A DNA stretch of 64,000 nt from Rhizobium ruizarguesonis. GTDB lineage: Bacteria; Pseudomonadota; Alphaproteobacteria; Rhizobiales; Rhizobiaceae. Both the position numbers and the translations under genes were made by a program. Each line of letters begins with the position of its first letter. Position 1 is the stretch's first letter. Below are positions 52,050-61,297 of the stretch, piece by piece. Under the pieces are notes generated by a model that saw only the letters and a list, made by a program, of their open reading frames with translations, had not been told where the DNA came from and searched no databases. The stretch is taken from assembly GCF_012349115.1 (NCBI RefSeq), contig NZ_PQIG01000133.1, positions 62,001 to 126,000 of the forward strand, given 5' to 3'.

Positions 52050-53723
52050 TCAGCCGTTGCCGGCGAGCAGCCGCTTCGCCGCAGCCCGCGCCTCTTCGGT
52101 GACCGAAGCCCCGGCCAGCATACGGGCGATCTCCTCGGTACGGTCCTTCTGCGCCATCGTCGCGACGCGCGTGGCGATCTTCTCGGACCCATCGGCCGAC
52201 GGTCCCTTGGAAATCAAAAGATGCGTCGCGGCCCGCGCCGCGACCTGGGGCGCATGCGTGACCGACAGCACCTGCACCCGCTCAGACAGCCGCTTCAGCC
52301 GCTGGCCGATCGCATCGGCCACCGCACCGCCGACGCCGGTATCGATTTCGTCGAAGACGAGCGTTGGGGCCGATCCACGATCGGCGAGCGCCACTTTCAG
52401 CGCCAGCAGGAAACGCGAGAGTTCGCCGCCCGAGGCGACCTTCATGATCGAGCCTGGTCGCGTGCCCGGATTGGTCTGGACATGGAACTCGACGACGTCG
52501 ATGCCTTCGGCGAGCGCCTCCCCCGCGTCCGTGCTGATCTCAACCATGAAACAGGCGCGTTCAAGCTTCAGCGCCGGCAGCTCGGCCATGACAGCCCCGG
52601 CCAGCGCAGTGCCGGCATGATGGCGCTTGTTGGACAGCGCGCGCGCCGCCGCATCGTAACTTTCCCGCGCCAGGCCGACCTCGGCTTCGAGCCGAGCAAG
52701 CCGCTCCTCGCCCGCATCGAGATCGGCAAGATCGGCGATCATGCGCACAGCAAGCGCCGGCAGCTCGGTGACGGGAACGGAATATTTGCGCGAGGCGGCC
52801 CTGAGCGCGAAAAGCCGCTCCTCCACCCGCTCCAGTTCGCGCGGATCGTATTCGGTCTTGCGCAGTGCCGCCTCGACTTCCATCTGCGCGTTGGAGAGCT
52901 GGTCGAGTGCTGCGTCGAGCAGCGCCACAGTGTCTTCGAGCAGTCCGGGCGCCTCATGGCTCTTGCGCTCCAGCCTGCGCACCAGCGAGGCGATATGGGG
53001 CACCGGCGAGGCATTGCCGTTCAGGAATTCGGACGCCTCGGCGATATCGCCGGCGATTCGCTCGGCCTTCATCATCTTCTGCCGGCGATCAGCGAGCTCT
53101 TCCTCCTCGCCATCCTGCGGCGAGAGCTTCTCGAGCTCCTCGACCGAAGAGCGCAGGTAGTCGGCTTCGCGCGCAGCACTTTCAACCCTCTCCCTATGCT
53201 TCTTCAGCGTCCGCTCGCTGTCGCGCCACAGGCGATAGAGCCGGGAGACCTCCGAAACCTCGTCGGTGAGACCGGCGAAAGCATCGAGCAGAGTGCGGTG
53301 AGCATTGGTGTCGACAAGGGCGCGATCGTCGTGCTGTCCGTGGATTTCGACCAGCATCTGACCGGCCTGGCGCATCAGTTGCACGCTGACCGGCTGGTCG
53401 TTGACATAGGCCTTGGTGCGCCCGTCCGCCGATTGTTGGCGGCGGAAAATCAGGTCGCCCTCGTCATCGATGCCGTTTTCACGCAGGAGTGTGCGGGCGC
53501 CGTGTTGCATGCCGACGTCGAACACCGCCGTCACCTGGCCCTTATCCTCGCCATGGCGCACCAGGTCGCCGTCGCCGCGCCCACCGAGCGCCAGCGACAG
53601 GCTGTCGAGCAGGATGGATTTGCCCGCCCCGGTCTCGCCCGTCAGCACGGAGAGGCCGGTCTCGAAGGCAAGATCCAGCCGCTCGATCAGGACGATATCG
53701 CGGATCGAAAGCTGGATCAGCAT
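52050..53723 (-). CDS. recN: DNA repair protein RecN
   Basis: SMC-like ATPase of double-strand break repair, 557 residues. Walker A GETGAGKS lies at residues 29-36. A long antiparallel coiled coil fills about 160-350. The ABC signature (ASGGELSRFLLALKVAL), Walker B (TLVFDEIDTGVGG) and the switch histidine (VLSVTHAPQVAA) lie near the C-terminus. The start at 53723 (MLIQLSIRDIVLIE) is preferred to 53771. It begins only 5 bp after the bamD stop, so it is in one operon with bamD. Confidence 0.95.
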   Translation of the reverse strand: MLIQLSIRDIVLIERLDLAFETGLSVLTGETGAGKSILLDSLSLALGGRGDGDLVRHGEDKGQVTAVFDVGMQHGARTLLRENGIDDEGDLIFRRQQSADGRTKAYVNDQPVSVQLMRQAGQMLVEIHGQHDDRALVDTNAHRTLLDAFAGLTDEVSEVSRLYRLWRDSERTLKKHRERVESAAREADYLRSSVEELEKLSPQDGEEEELADRRQKMMKAERIAGDIAEASEFLNGNASPVPHIASLVRRLERKSHEAPGLLEDTVALLDAALDQLSNAQMEVEAALRKTEYDPRELERVEERLFALRAASRKYSVPVTELPALAVRMIADLADLDAGEERLARLEAEVGLARESYDAAARALSNKRHHAGTALAGAVMAELPALKLERACFMVEISTDAGEALAEGIDVVEFHVQTNPGTRPGSIMKVASGGELSRFLLALKVALADRGSAPTLVFDEIDTGVGGAVADAIGQRLKRLSERVQVLSVTHAPQVAARAATHLLISKGPSADGSEKIATRVATMAQKDRTEEIARMLAGASVTEEARAAAKRLLAGNG

Positions 53724-53728
53724 TGGCC

Positions 53729-54574
53729 TCAGGAACCGAGAAGAAGTTTCTTGCCCGCTGCTGCGATCCACGAGCCCTTGTTTTCACGCGGCTCGGCACC
53801 GCCGCTCTGCAGCAGCTTGTAGGAATCAGCATACCACTGGCTGTCGGGATAATTGTGACCGAGAACGGCAGCGGCTGTCTGCGCCTCGTCGACAATGCCC
53901 ATGGCGTAATAAGCTTCGACGAGACGCGCTAAGGCCTCTTCGATCTGGTTCGTATTCGGATATTTCTCGACGACGATGCGGAAGCGCGAGATCGCGGCGA
54001 GATATTCCTTCCGCTCCATGTAGTAGCGGCCGATCTGCATTTCCTTGCCGGCGATCTGGTCACGCGCGAAGCGGATCTTGGCCTGTGCGTCATCGACATA
54101 TTCGGAGTTCGGATAATTGTCGATGACGGCCTGCATCGCCTCGATCGTCTTGGCCGAGGCGCGCTGGTCCTGCGTCACGTCGACGATCTGCTTGGAATAG
54201 GTGAGACCGATGAGATACTGCACATAGGCGGCATCCTGGGACTTCGGATATTGCGACATGTAGCGGTTGCCGGAAGCAAGCGCATCGTCCAGGCGGCCCT
54301 GGCGGTATTTGACGAAGGTGCTCATCACAAGCGCCTTGCGCGCCCATTCGGAGAATGGGTTTTCGCGGTCGATCGCGTCGAACTTGCGCCCTGCTTCCGC
54401 CATGTTGCCGGCCTTCATATTGGCAAGGCCCTGGGTGTAGAGCTCGTCAGGCGGATCGGTTTCGAGGCCGAGCTTGGTGATGTCGATATCGGGGTCCGAC
54501 TGGCAACCAGAGATCGAGGCGCCTGCGCTGAGCACCAGAAGCGATGCGAACAAGGCGCGCGCTGTCTTCATCAT
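53729..54574 (-). CDS. bamD: BamD, outer-membrane protein assembly lipoprotein
   Basis: Lipoprotein of the BAM complex that inserts beta-barrels in the outer membrane. The 281-residue protein has a signal peptide and lipobox (LSAGASISGC, lipidated Cys about 25). Tetratricopeptide repeats follow (AGRKFDAIDRENPFSEWARKALVMSTF, QAKIRFARDQIAGKEMQIGRYYMERKEYLAAISRFRIVVEKYPNT). The start could be at 54574 or 54571. It lies downstream of lpxC and upstream of recN in the usual rhizobial order. Confidence 0.93.
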   Translation of the reverse strand: MMKTARALFASLLVLSAGASISGCQSDPDIDITKLGLETDPPDELYTQGLANMKAGNMAEAGRKFDAIDRENPFSEWARKALVMSTFVKYRQGRLDDALASGNRYMSQYPKSQDAAYVQYLIGLTYSKQIVDVTQDQRASAKTIEAMQAVIDNYPNSEYVDDAQAKIRFARDQIAGKEMQIGRYYMERKEYLAAISRFRIVVEKYPNTNQIEEALARLVEAYYAMGIVDEAQTAAAVLGHNYPDSQWYADSYKLLQSGGAEPRENKGSWIAAAGKKLLLGS

Positions 54575-54803
54575 ACCTTCAGATCCTGCATAACCCATTC
54601 GAAAGAACCCCACTGCTGCCGCTCTCTCCACGGCAGCCACGCCTCGCTGGCGTTTCTAGCCACAAATGTGCATCAAGAGCAACGCAATGATAAGGCATTA
54701 ACGCATTTTTGTGGCAGCAGCCGAAGAATGATCGGCTTTTCAACTTCTTCCCGACCTGGGGCGGCCAAGCATCGGTCTATTGCCGCAGACACGGCCGGAC
54801 ATA

Positions 54804-54831
54804 AAAAAACCGCCTCCGGGAAAGAGGCGGC
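54804..54831 (-). terminator. Terminator after lpxC
   Basis: Stem CCGCCTC/GAGGCGG (54810-54816 with 54824-54830), loop CGGGAAA, followed on the minus strand by a run of seven T. Confidence 0.85.
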
Positions 54832-54855
54832 CTGGTCTTGAGAATATGCTGGAGG

Positions 54856-55812
54856 TCATGCCGACCAGGGAGCGAATTCCGAAGCGCTGACTGCGATCAG
54901 TTCGCGGGCAGCGACACGCTGGCGTGGCGTCGACGTCTCCACAACCTCGTAGGCGGAGGGATCGGCGAGCAGCGCCTTCAGCGCATTGGCATTCATCTTG
55001 TGACCACCGCGATACGAGCGGTAGCAGCCTATGAACTGGGCGCCGGCAAGCGACAGATCGCCGACGGCATCGAGCGTCTTATGGCGGACGAATTCGTCCT
55101 TGGCGTAACGCAAACCTTCGACATTGATGACGGTGTTGTCGTCCGAGATGACGACTGAATTTTCAAGCGAGGAGCCAAGCGCATGGCCCGACGCCCAGAG
55201 ACGCTCTACATCGCGCATGAAGCCGAAGGTGCGGGCGCGGGAAAGTTCGGTCTTGAAGACGGCGGCGGTCATGTCGCCGGCCCACTTCTGCCGGCCGATC
55301 AGCGGGCAGTCGAAATCGATCTCGACTTCGAAGCGCGTACCATCATAGGGACGGAATTCACTCCACGAGCCGCCATGCTCGATTCGCACCGGCTTGGTGA
55401 TACGGATATAACGGCGCTTGACACCGAGCGAGACGAGACCGACCTGCTCGATCGCCTCGACGAAGGGCAGCGAGCTGCCGTCCATGATCGGCATTTCGGA
55501 GCCCTGCACCTCGATCACCACATTGTCGAGGCCGAGCGCATAGACGGCGGCCATGACATGTTCGATCGTCGCGACCGAATGGGCGGGTGAGAAGCCGAGC
55601 ACGGTGCAGAGGTCGGTATTGCCGACCTGCGAGGAAACAGCCTTGAGTTCGGTAATGTCGCCATTATCATGCAGGCGCTGGAAAACGACGCCGGTGTCCG
55701 ATTCAGCCGGGTTCAGGGTGATCGAGACGTCAGCGCCCGAATGCACCCCGATGCCCGAAAGCGTCACGGGACGCGATACCGTCGTTTGAAAACCCAGCAA
55801 GCCAATTGCCAT
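54856..55812 (-). CDS. lpxC: UDP-3-O-acyl-GlcNAc deacetylase LpxC
   Basis: Zinc enzyme that commits to lipid A synthesis. The 318-residue protein has two related domains. Visible features are the N-terminal TLSGIGVHSG, zinc ligand H85 (TIEHVMAAVYALGLDN), and HKTLDAVGDLSLAG with the second His/Asp pair. GGHKMNANALKALL in the second domain follows. Length is slightly above the E. coli enzyme. In this region it comes after ftsZ with a terminator between. Confidence 0.95.
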   Translation of the reverse strand: MAIGLLGFQTTVSRPVTLSGIGVHSGADVSITLNPAESDTGVVFQRLHDNGDITELKAVSSQVGNTDLCTVLGFSPAHSVATIEHVMAAVYALGLDNVVIEVQGSEMPIMDGSSLPFVEAIEQVGLVSLGVKRRYIRITKPVRIEHGGSWSEFRPYDGTRFEVEIDFDCPLIGRQKWAGDMTAAVFKTELSRARTFGFMRDVERLWASGHALGSSLENSVVISDDNTVINVEGLRYAKDEFVRHKTLDAVGDLSLAGAQFIGCYRSYRGGHKMNANALKALLADPSAYEVVETSTPRQRVAARELIAVSASEFAPWSA

Positions 55813-56027
55813 AAAATCTGCCTTTTATTCTTCCGTACCGGCGGTCTGTCCGATCGGCGCGGTCATCGTTCATTCTGCAGAAGGAGTCTGTCGAAAGGTC
55901 TCCTAGGGCAGTTTCCTTGCACCATACTTACGTGCGCCGGCGCTCCAATCCAAATCACTGTTTCTTTCGCTTTGTTACGAAGTCACGCGATTGAAATTGC
56001 TCGCGAATCGCAGGCTGAAAAACAGCA

Positions 56028-56053
56028 ATGCCCGGGACCTTGATCCCGGGCAT
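56028..56053 (-). terminator. Terminator after ftsZ
   Basis: Ten-base-pair stem ATGCCCGGGA/TCCCGGGCAT with loop CCTTGA and a downstream T-rich run on the minus strand. Confidence 0.8.
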
Positions 56054-56074
56054 GAACGGTGCCGAAGCACGCAC

Positions 56075-57793
56075 TCAGTTCGACTGGCGACGCAGGAATG
56101 CCGGGATTTCCAGCTGGTCGTCTTCCTGCATCATCCGGGCCTGCGGAACTGCCCGGCCCTGGTCGTCGAGGTTGCCGCGACGCGGTGCGTAGAGGCTTGC
56201 CTCCGGCGACAGCGGACGGCGCTGCTGCGAAGCGGCCGGCGGTGCGGCGGTCATATCGGCGGCAACGGCGTCGTCGTCACGGCGGCCCAGCGAATTGGTG
56301 ATTCGCTTGAGCAGGCCCATCGGACCGCGCTCCTCTGCCGCATGCGCGGAGGCCGGCTGCGTGCGGTGGTCGAGTTCGGCCTGGACGACAGGCGGGAAAT
56401 CCTCGACCTTCGGCATGCGCATCGGTTCGGGCGCCTGGCGGATGATCGGCTCCTGCCGGACCGGTTGCTGCTGAACCGGCTGGCTTATGACCGGCTGGCT
56501 CATGACGGGCGCCGGAGCCTGCTGCTGCACCGGTGCCGGACGCATTGCCAGAGCTTCCGGTGCAGGCGCGAAGATCTTGCTCTGCGGACGGAAGGTTTCC
56601 TGCTGTACTACGGGCTGCTGCAGCGGTGCGGCAGCACGCGGGGCCGGAATTTCGAGCTCGCGTTCCATCTCGGCTTCGCGGATGGTCTGCGCGATCGGAT
56701 CCATGGCCTTCGGTGCCTGCATCACGGGGGCAGGCTGAACTGCGGCCGCTGCCGGAGCAACAGCCGCGGAGGGACGGATAACCGGCCTTGCTGCCGGCTG
56801 GAGGTTCCGCTCGGCGGCTTCGTTCATCGCCCGGTCGATGCCGGTTGCGACGACCGAGACGCGGATGATGCCTTCGAGCGATTCGTCGAAGGTGGCGCCG
56901 AGGATGATGTTGGCGTCCGGATCGACTTCCTCGCGGATGCGGGTCGCGGCTTCGTCGACTTCGAAAAGGGTAAGGTCGCGACCGCCGGTGATGGAGATCA
57001 GCAGGCCCTGAGCGCCCTTCATCGAGGTTTCGTCAAGCAGCGGATTGGCGATCGCAGCCTCTGCGGCCTGCAGCGCGCGGCCGGAGCCCGAGGCTTCGCC
57101 GGTGCCCATCATCGCGCGGCCCATCTCGCGCATCACCGAGCGGACGTCGGCGAAGTCGAGGTTGATGAGGCCTTCCTTGACCATAAGGTCGGTGATGCAG
57201 GCAACACCCGAATAGAGAACCTGGTCAGCCATGGCGAAGGCATCGGCGAAGGTCGTCTTGTCGTTGGCAATGCGGAAGAGGTTCTGGTTCGGAATGACGA
57301 TCAGCGTATCGACAGACTTCTGCAGTTCCTGGATGCCCATCTCGGCCAGACGCATGCGACGCCCGCCTTCGAAATGGAACGGCTTGGTGACGACGCCGAC
57401 CGTCAGGATGCCCTTGTTGCGGGCGGCCTGCGCGACAACGGGAGCAGCACCTGTGCCGGTGCCGCCGCCCATGCCGGCGGTGACGAAGCACATATGCGTG
57501 CCGTTCAGGTGATCGACGATCTCGTCGATGCACTCCTCGGCGGCCGCGCGGCCGACTTCCGGCTGCGAGCCGGCACCGAGGCCTTCGGTGACGTTGACAC
57601 CGAGCTGGATGATGCGCTCAGCCTTCGTCATCGTCAGCGCCTGCGCATCCGTGTTGGCGACGACGAAGTCGACGCCCTGGAGGCCGGCGGTAATCATGTT
57701 GTTGACGGCATTGCCGCCACCGCCGCCAACGCCGAACACGGTGATGCGCGGCTTCAGCTCTGTGATGTCAGGCTTTTGCAGCTTGATGGTCAT
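56075..57793 (-). CDS. ftsZ: Cell division GTPase FtsZ
   Basis: Tubulin-like protein that forms the division ring. The 572 residues are long because rhizobial FtsZ1 carries a Pro/Gln-rich linker. The GTPase core (about 10-320) includes VFGVGGGGGNAVNNMI and the tubulin signature GGGTGTGAAP (residues 109-118). The T7 loop lies in NLDFADVRSVM. The linker (about 330-555) is rich in QQ and APAPV. The C-terminal conserved peptide DQLEIPAFLRRQSN binds FtsA. The start at 57793 (MTIKLQKPDITELK) is standard; the in-frame 57838 is less likely. The last gene of the ddl-ftsQ-ftsA-ftsZ run. Confidence 0.97.
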   Translation of the reverse strand: MTIKLQKPDITELKPRITVFGVGGGGGNAVNNMITAGLQGVDFVVANTDAQALTMTKAERIIQLGVNVTEGLGAGSQPEVGRAAAEECIDEIVDHLNGTHMCFVTAGMGGGTGTGAAPVVAQAARNKGILTVGVVTKPFHFEGGRRMRLAEMGIQELQKSVDTLIVIPNQNLFRIANDKTTFADAFAMADQVLYSGVACITDLMVKEGLINLDFADVRSVMREMGRAMMGTGEASGSGRALQAAEAAIANPLLDETSMKGAQGLLISITGGRDLTLFEVDEAATRIREEVDPDANIILGATFDESLEGIIRVSVVATGIDRAMNEAAERNLQPAARPVIRPSAAVAPAAAAVQPAPVMQAPKAMDPIAQTIREAEMERELEIPAPRAAAPLQQPVVQQETFRPQSKIFAPAPEALAMRPAPVQQQAPAPVMSQPVISQPVQQQPVRQEPIIRQAPEPMRMPKVEDFPPVVQAELDHRTQPASAHAAEERGPMGLLKRITNSLGRRDDDAVAADMTAAPPAASQQRRPLSPEASLYAPRRGNLDDQGRAVPQARMMQEDDQLEIPAFLRRQSN

Positions 57794-57848
57794 GGTACCT
57801 GTTCCTTCTCTCTCTGGCCGCATCGCCACGCCGGCCAATTACTCAATT

Positions 57849-59180
57849 TCAGAAACTTTCCTTCAGCCACTGGCCCATGCGGGCTATGCGGCTGTTATTT
57901 CCCCCAAGCGACATGAGCAGACCGCTCTGTGACGCATGTGTCTCCATGTCCGCGACCTGCGGATAGATCATCAGGCCGACGGCCGTCGAAAAAGCCGGGC
58001 CCTTGGCCGCCGTCGGCAACCCCGAAACGCCCATCGGACGTCCGATGCGGACGTTGCGGGCAAGGATGCGCCGTGCCACGTCGGCAAGGCCGGTCAGCTG
58101 GCTCGCCCCGCCGGTCAGCACGACGCGCTTGCCGACGATCGGGCTGAAGCCGGAGCGCTGGATACGGTCGCGGATCAGTTCCATCGTTTCTTCGATTCGG
58201 GCCGACACGATACGCGAAACCAGTGCCCGCGGCACCTGCGACGGCTGGTCGCGATCATCCTCGCCGATCGGCGGAATCGAGATCAGCTCGCGCTCGTCGG
58301 AGGAATTCGAAAGGGCCGAGGCGTGCACGACCTTCAGCCGCTCCGCATCCTCGATGCGGGTCGAAAGGCCGCGCGCCAGGTCGGTGGTGACGTGATGGCC
58401 GCCGAGGCCGACAGCATCCGTATGGACGAGCTTGCCCTCGGCAAAGACCGAGATCGTCGTCGTGCCGCCGCCCATGTCGATCGCCGCGCAGCCGAGCTCG
58501 ACCTCGTCGTCGACGAGAGCAGCAAGGCCCGATGCATAGGGCGTCGCGACGATGCCCTCGACCGACAGATGCGCGCGGTTGACGCTAAGCTCGAGGTTTT
58601 TCAGCGCCGAGCGCTCCGCCGTCACCACATGCATGTCGACGCCGAGCGCATCGCCATACATCGCCAGCGGATCGCGGATGCCGCGCTCGCCGTCGAGCGA
58701 GAAGCCGGTCGCCAGCGAATGCAGCACCGAACGGTCCTGGCGCAGCGACTGCTGGCAAGCGGCCGACAGCACCTTCTTCAGATCGTTGAGCTCGACTTCC
58801 TGGCCGCCGAGATCGATCGTCGCGGTGTAGATGTCGCTGCCGAGGCGGCCGGCCGTCAGGTTGACGATCAGACTTTCGACGGTCAGTCCCGCCATGCGCT
58901 CCGCCGCGTCGACGGCAAGGCGAATGACGCCTTCCAGCGCGTCTAGATCAGCGATGACGCCAGTCTTGATGCCGCGGGAACGCTGGTGGCCGATGCCGAT
59001 GATCTCGATATTGTGCGTGCGGCCCGGCAGGATCTGGCTTTCCTCTCGCGGCGTCAGCCGGCCGATCATGCAGACGACCTTGGTCGAGCCGATGTCGAGC
59101 ACCGAAACGACATGTGACCGCTTCGACGAAAGCGGCTTCAGGCGCGGCAATCCGAAATGGGATGAACCGAACAAGCTCAT
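57849..59180 (-). CDS. ftsA: Cell division actin-like protein FtsA
   Basis: Anchors FtsZ to the membrane. The 443-residue actin-fold protein has phosphate 1 region VSVLDIGSTKVVCMIG, phosphate 2 GCAAIDMGGGTTTISVF and adenosine loop VLTGGASQLTGL. The C-terminal amphipathic helix NNSRIARMGQWLKESF should insert in the membrane. The ATG at 59180 overlaps the ftsQ stop by 4 bp. A longer in-frame start at 59474 lies deep inside ftsQ and is wrong. Confidence 0.96.
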   Translation of the reverse strand: MSLFGSSHFGLPRLKPLSSKRSHVVSVLDIGSTKVVCMIGRLTPREESQILPGRTHNIEIIGIGHQRSRGIKTGVIADLDALEGVIRLAVDAAERMAGLTVESLIVNLTAGRLGSDIYTATIDLGGQEVELNDLKKVLSAACQQSLRQDRSVLHSLATGFSLDGERGIRDPLAMYGDALGVDMHVVTAERSALKNLELSVNRAHLSVEGIVATPYASGLAALVDDEVELGCAAIDMGGGTTTISVFAEGKLVHTDAVGLGGHHVTTDLARGLSTRIEDAERLKVVHASALSNSSDERELISIPPIGEDDRDQPSQVPRALVSRIVSARIEETMELIRDRIQRSGFSPIVGKRVVLTGGASQLTGLADVARRILARNVRIGRPMGVSGLPTAAKGPAFSTAVGLMIYPQVADMETHASQSGLLMSLGGNNSRIARMGQWLKESF

Positions 59181-60109
59181 ATATTCTGCCCCGCCTTCTT
59201 CAATTCTTTCGTACGCTCCGTCACTGCCGTCTGCCTGCGGACCGCCGCCTCCGGCGTCAGCTGGATCGCGGTTCTGTCGGACAGTCTGAGATCGACTGCG
59301 GCAATGTCCCGCTCCAGGAGCTGGTGCTCCTTGTCGAACTTCGAAAGCGTCGCCAGTGCCTGGTCGATACCATCTTCCGGCAGCTTGACGACGACGCCGT
59401 TGTCCATGTGCAGGTCCCAGCGACGGCCTGATATCCAGACATAGGCCTTCACGCGGGCCTTCACGTCGGGCCACTTCGAGAAGGCGTCGTCGAGCGAAGC
59501 CGCCGCCGTTTCGGCATCGCGGCCGACGACGAGCGGCAGCGCCGAAAACTTGTTGTCGCGCAGCGGCGCAATGACGCTGCCGTTCTTCTCGATCAGGGAA
59601 AGCTCCTGTCCGTGCTGCCAGATCGCATAGGCCTGGCGCTCCTTGAGCTTCACTTCGATCGTTTTCGGATAAATCTTGCGGACCTCGACACTTTCGACCC
59701 AGGGAAGATGGGCGATCTTCCTGCGGGCGGCATCGACGTCGAGCGCAACCAGCGAGGTCGTGCCGTCAAGGCCGATCAGCTGCAGGATCTCGATTTCGGA
59801 GGTCTCCGAATTGCCGGAGACCTTGACGTCCTCGATCGCAAAACCCGCGGCCGTTGTTGTCGCCTGCGCGACGGCTTCCGTGTGACCGCCGAGCGACATG
59901 CCGTAAAGCCCTGTCGCACCCAAGAAAACGAGCGCCGAGACCGTGCCCGTATGAACCGGAATGTGGATGCGGCCGCTGCAGAGGCTGATCAGGAAGCGCG
60001 TGACCCGGCGCAGCGGGCGCGGCAGCACGAACCGCTCTTCGGCTTCCACGATCGGAAGCACGGCATGATGGCTGGGGCGCCCTATCCTCTTGACCGTCAA
60101 CGCAAACAA
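59177..60109 (-). CDS. ftsQ: Cell division protein FtsQ
   Basis: Bitopic divisome protein of 310 residues. A cytoplasmic tail comes first, then one membrane segment (about 54-72, TVSALVFLGATGLYG) and a periplasmic POTRA domain (about 90-160, IEDVKVSGNSETSEIEILQLIG). The FtsQ beta domain (WVESVEVRKIYPKTIEVKLKERQAYAIW) follows. The start is a TTG at 60109, because GGAGG lies 7 bases before it and it gives the family's N-terminus FALTVKRIG. It overlaps the ddl stop by 13 bp. Coupled with ddl and ftsA. Confidence 0.93.
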   Translation of the reverse strand: MFALTVKRIGRPSHHAVLPIVEAEERFVLPRPLRRVTRFLISLCSGRIHIPVHTGTVSALVFLGATGLYGMSLGGHTEAVAQATTTAAGFAIEDVKVSGNSETSEIEILQLIGLDGTTSLVALDVDAARRKIAHLPWVESVEVRKIYPKTIEVKLKERQAYAIWQHGQELSLIEKNGSVIAPLRDNKFSALPLVVGRDAETAAASLDDAFSKWPDVKARVKAYVWISGRRWDLHMDNGVVVKLPEDGIDQALATLSKFDKEHQLLERDIAAVDLRLSDRTAIQLTPEAAVRRQTAVTERTKELKKAGQNI

Positions 60110-61023
60110 GACGCGTCCTCCACCATCCACCGGAGAAACTGACCAAATGAATAGCCGGCATGACCGGCCATTTCGGGCACGAGCGAGGTTGGAGTCATAC
60201 CTGGCTGGGTATTGACCTCCAGCCAGATGATTTCGCCGTCTTCGGAGAAACGATCGTCGTAACGAAAGTCGGACCGACTGACGCCGCGACAACCGATTGC
60301 CTGATGCGCCCTTAGGGACAATGTTTGTATTTTTTGGTAAATATTCGGTGAAATTTTCGCGGGGATGACGTGTTTTGAACCGCCTGCCGCATACTTGGAG
60401 TCGTAATCATAAAAATTGTGTCCCTGCGGCACCACTTCCGTGACACCGAGCGCAGTTTCACCCATGACACCGCAGGTGAGTTCGCGACCGTAAACATAGC
60501 GCTCGACGATCACCTCCTCGCCGTAACGCCACTCGGGCGAGCTGACGATCTGTGGCGGATGCGCCTGATCTTCCGTGACGATGACGACGCCGAAGCTCGA
60601 CCCCTCGCGGAGGGGTTTCACCACATAGGGCGGCTTCATCGGATGCGTCGAGGGAAAGGCGAAACGGTTGACCACCTGCGATTCGGCAACCGGAATGCCC
60701 GCGGCAGCGGCGACACGCTTCGCCTTGGCCTTGTCCATCGCAAGCGCCGAGGCAAGCACGCCCGAATGCGTATAGGGGATTTCGAGATATTCGAGGATGC
60801 CCTGAATGGTGCCGTCCTCGCCGAACGGACCGTGAAGAGCATTGAAGACCACATCCGGCTTCAGCGCGGCAAGCTTTTCCGAGACATCGCGCGCAACGTC
60901 GATGCGCGTCACGTCGAAGCCTTCCGCTTCGAGGGCTTCTGCGCAAGCCTTTCCCGAGGAAAGGCTGACGGGCCTTTCCGAGGAAAATCCGCCCATCAGG
61001 ACAGCGACATGCTTGCGACTCAT
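60097..61023 (-). CDS. ddl: D-alanine-D-alanine ligase
   Basis: Joins two D-alanines for the peptidoglycan stem. The 308-residue ATP-grasp enzyme begins VAVLMGGFSSERPVSLSSG. It carries FNALHGPFGEDGTIQGILEYLEIPYTHS, the ATP-binding PYVVKPLREGSSFGVVIV, and metal ligands in DFRYDDRF and WLEVNTQPGMTPTSLVPEMA. The start at 61023 has a GGGGGTG ribosome site. First gene of the ddl-ftsQ-ftsA-ftsZ unit in this window; murB, which usually precedes it, is not present here. Confidence 0.96.
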   Translation of the reverse strand: MSRKHVAVLMGGFSSERPVSLSSGKACAEALEAEGFDVTRIDVARDVSEKLAALKPDVVFNALHGPFGEDGTIQGILEYLEIPYTHSGVLASALAMDKAKAKRVAAAAGIPVAESQVVNRFAFPSTHPMKPPYVVKPLREGSSFGVVIVTEDQAHPPQIVSSPEWRYGEEVIVERYVYGRELTCGVMGETALGVTEVVPQGHNFYDYDSKYAAGGSKHVIPAKISPNIYQKIQTLSLRAHQAIGCRGVSRSDFRYDDRFSEDGEIIWLEVNTQPGMTPTSLVPEMAGHAGYSFGQFLRWMVEDASCLR

Positions 61024-61239
61024 CAACACCCCCAAAAAATAACTTCCATTTTCGAAATCGACGCTTGCGCGAAGCTGTCTGCGCCGTTTCAGGCCTTTGT
61101 CCGACCTGGGTGCATTAGAGCATCATTATGGTTAATGAAGTGTTTACTTTCGTTAACTTCGTATTGCCGCGCCCTTGATTTTTTAACCTTCGCTTCTTCG
61201 GGAGTGTCGGAGCGAAGATGCCCGCCGATCCGCGAAAAC

Positions 61240-61270
61240 AGAAAAGCCCGCGCGGAAAAACCGCGCGGGC
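61240..61270 (-). terminator. Terminator after aqpZ
   Basis: Ten-base-pair stem GCCCGCGCGG/CCGCGCGGGC, loop AAAAA, followed on the minus strand by TTTTCTG. Confidence 0.85.
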
Positions 61271-61297
61271 TCAAGGGGATAGCTCGGTATCTTGCAG

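Noticed and set aside
55991..57916. 641-codon open frame on the plus strand opposite ftsZ
   Set aside because: FtsZ with tubulin signature is on the minus strand; the plus frame is Arg/His-rich shadow.
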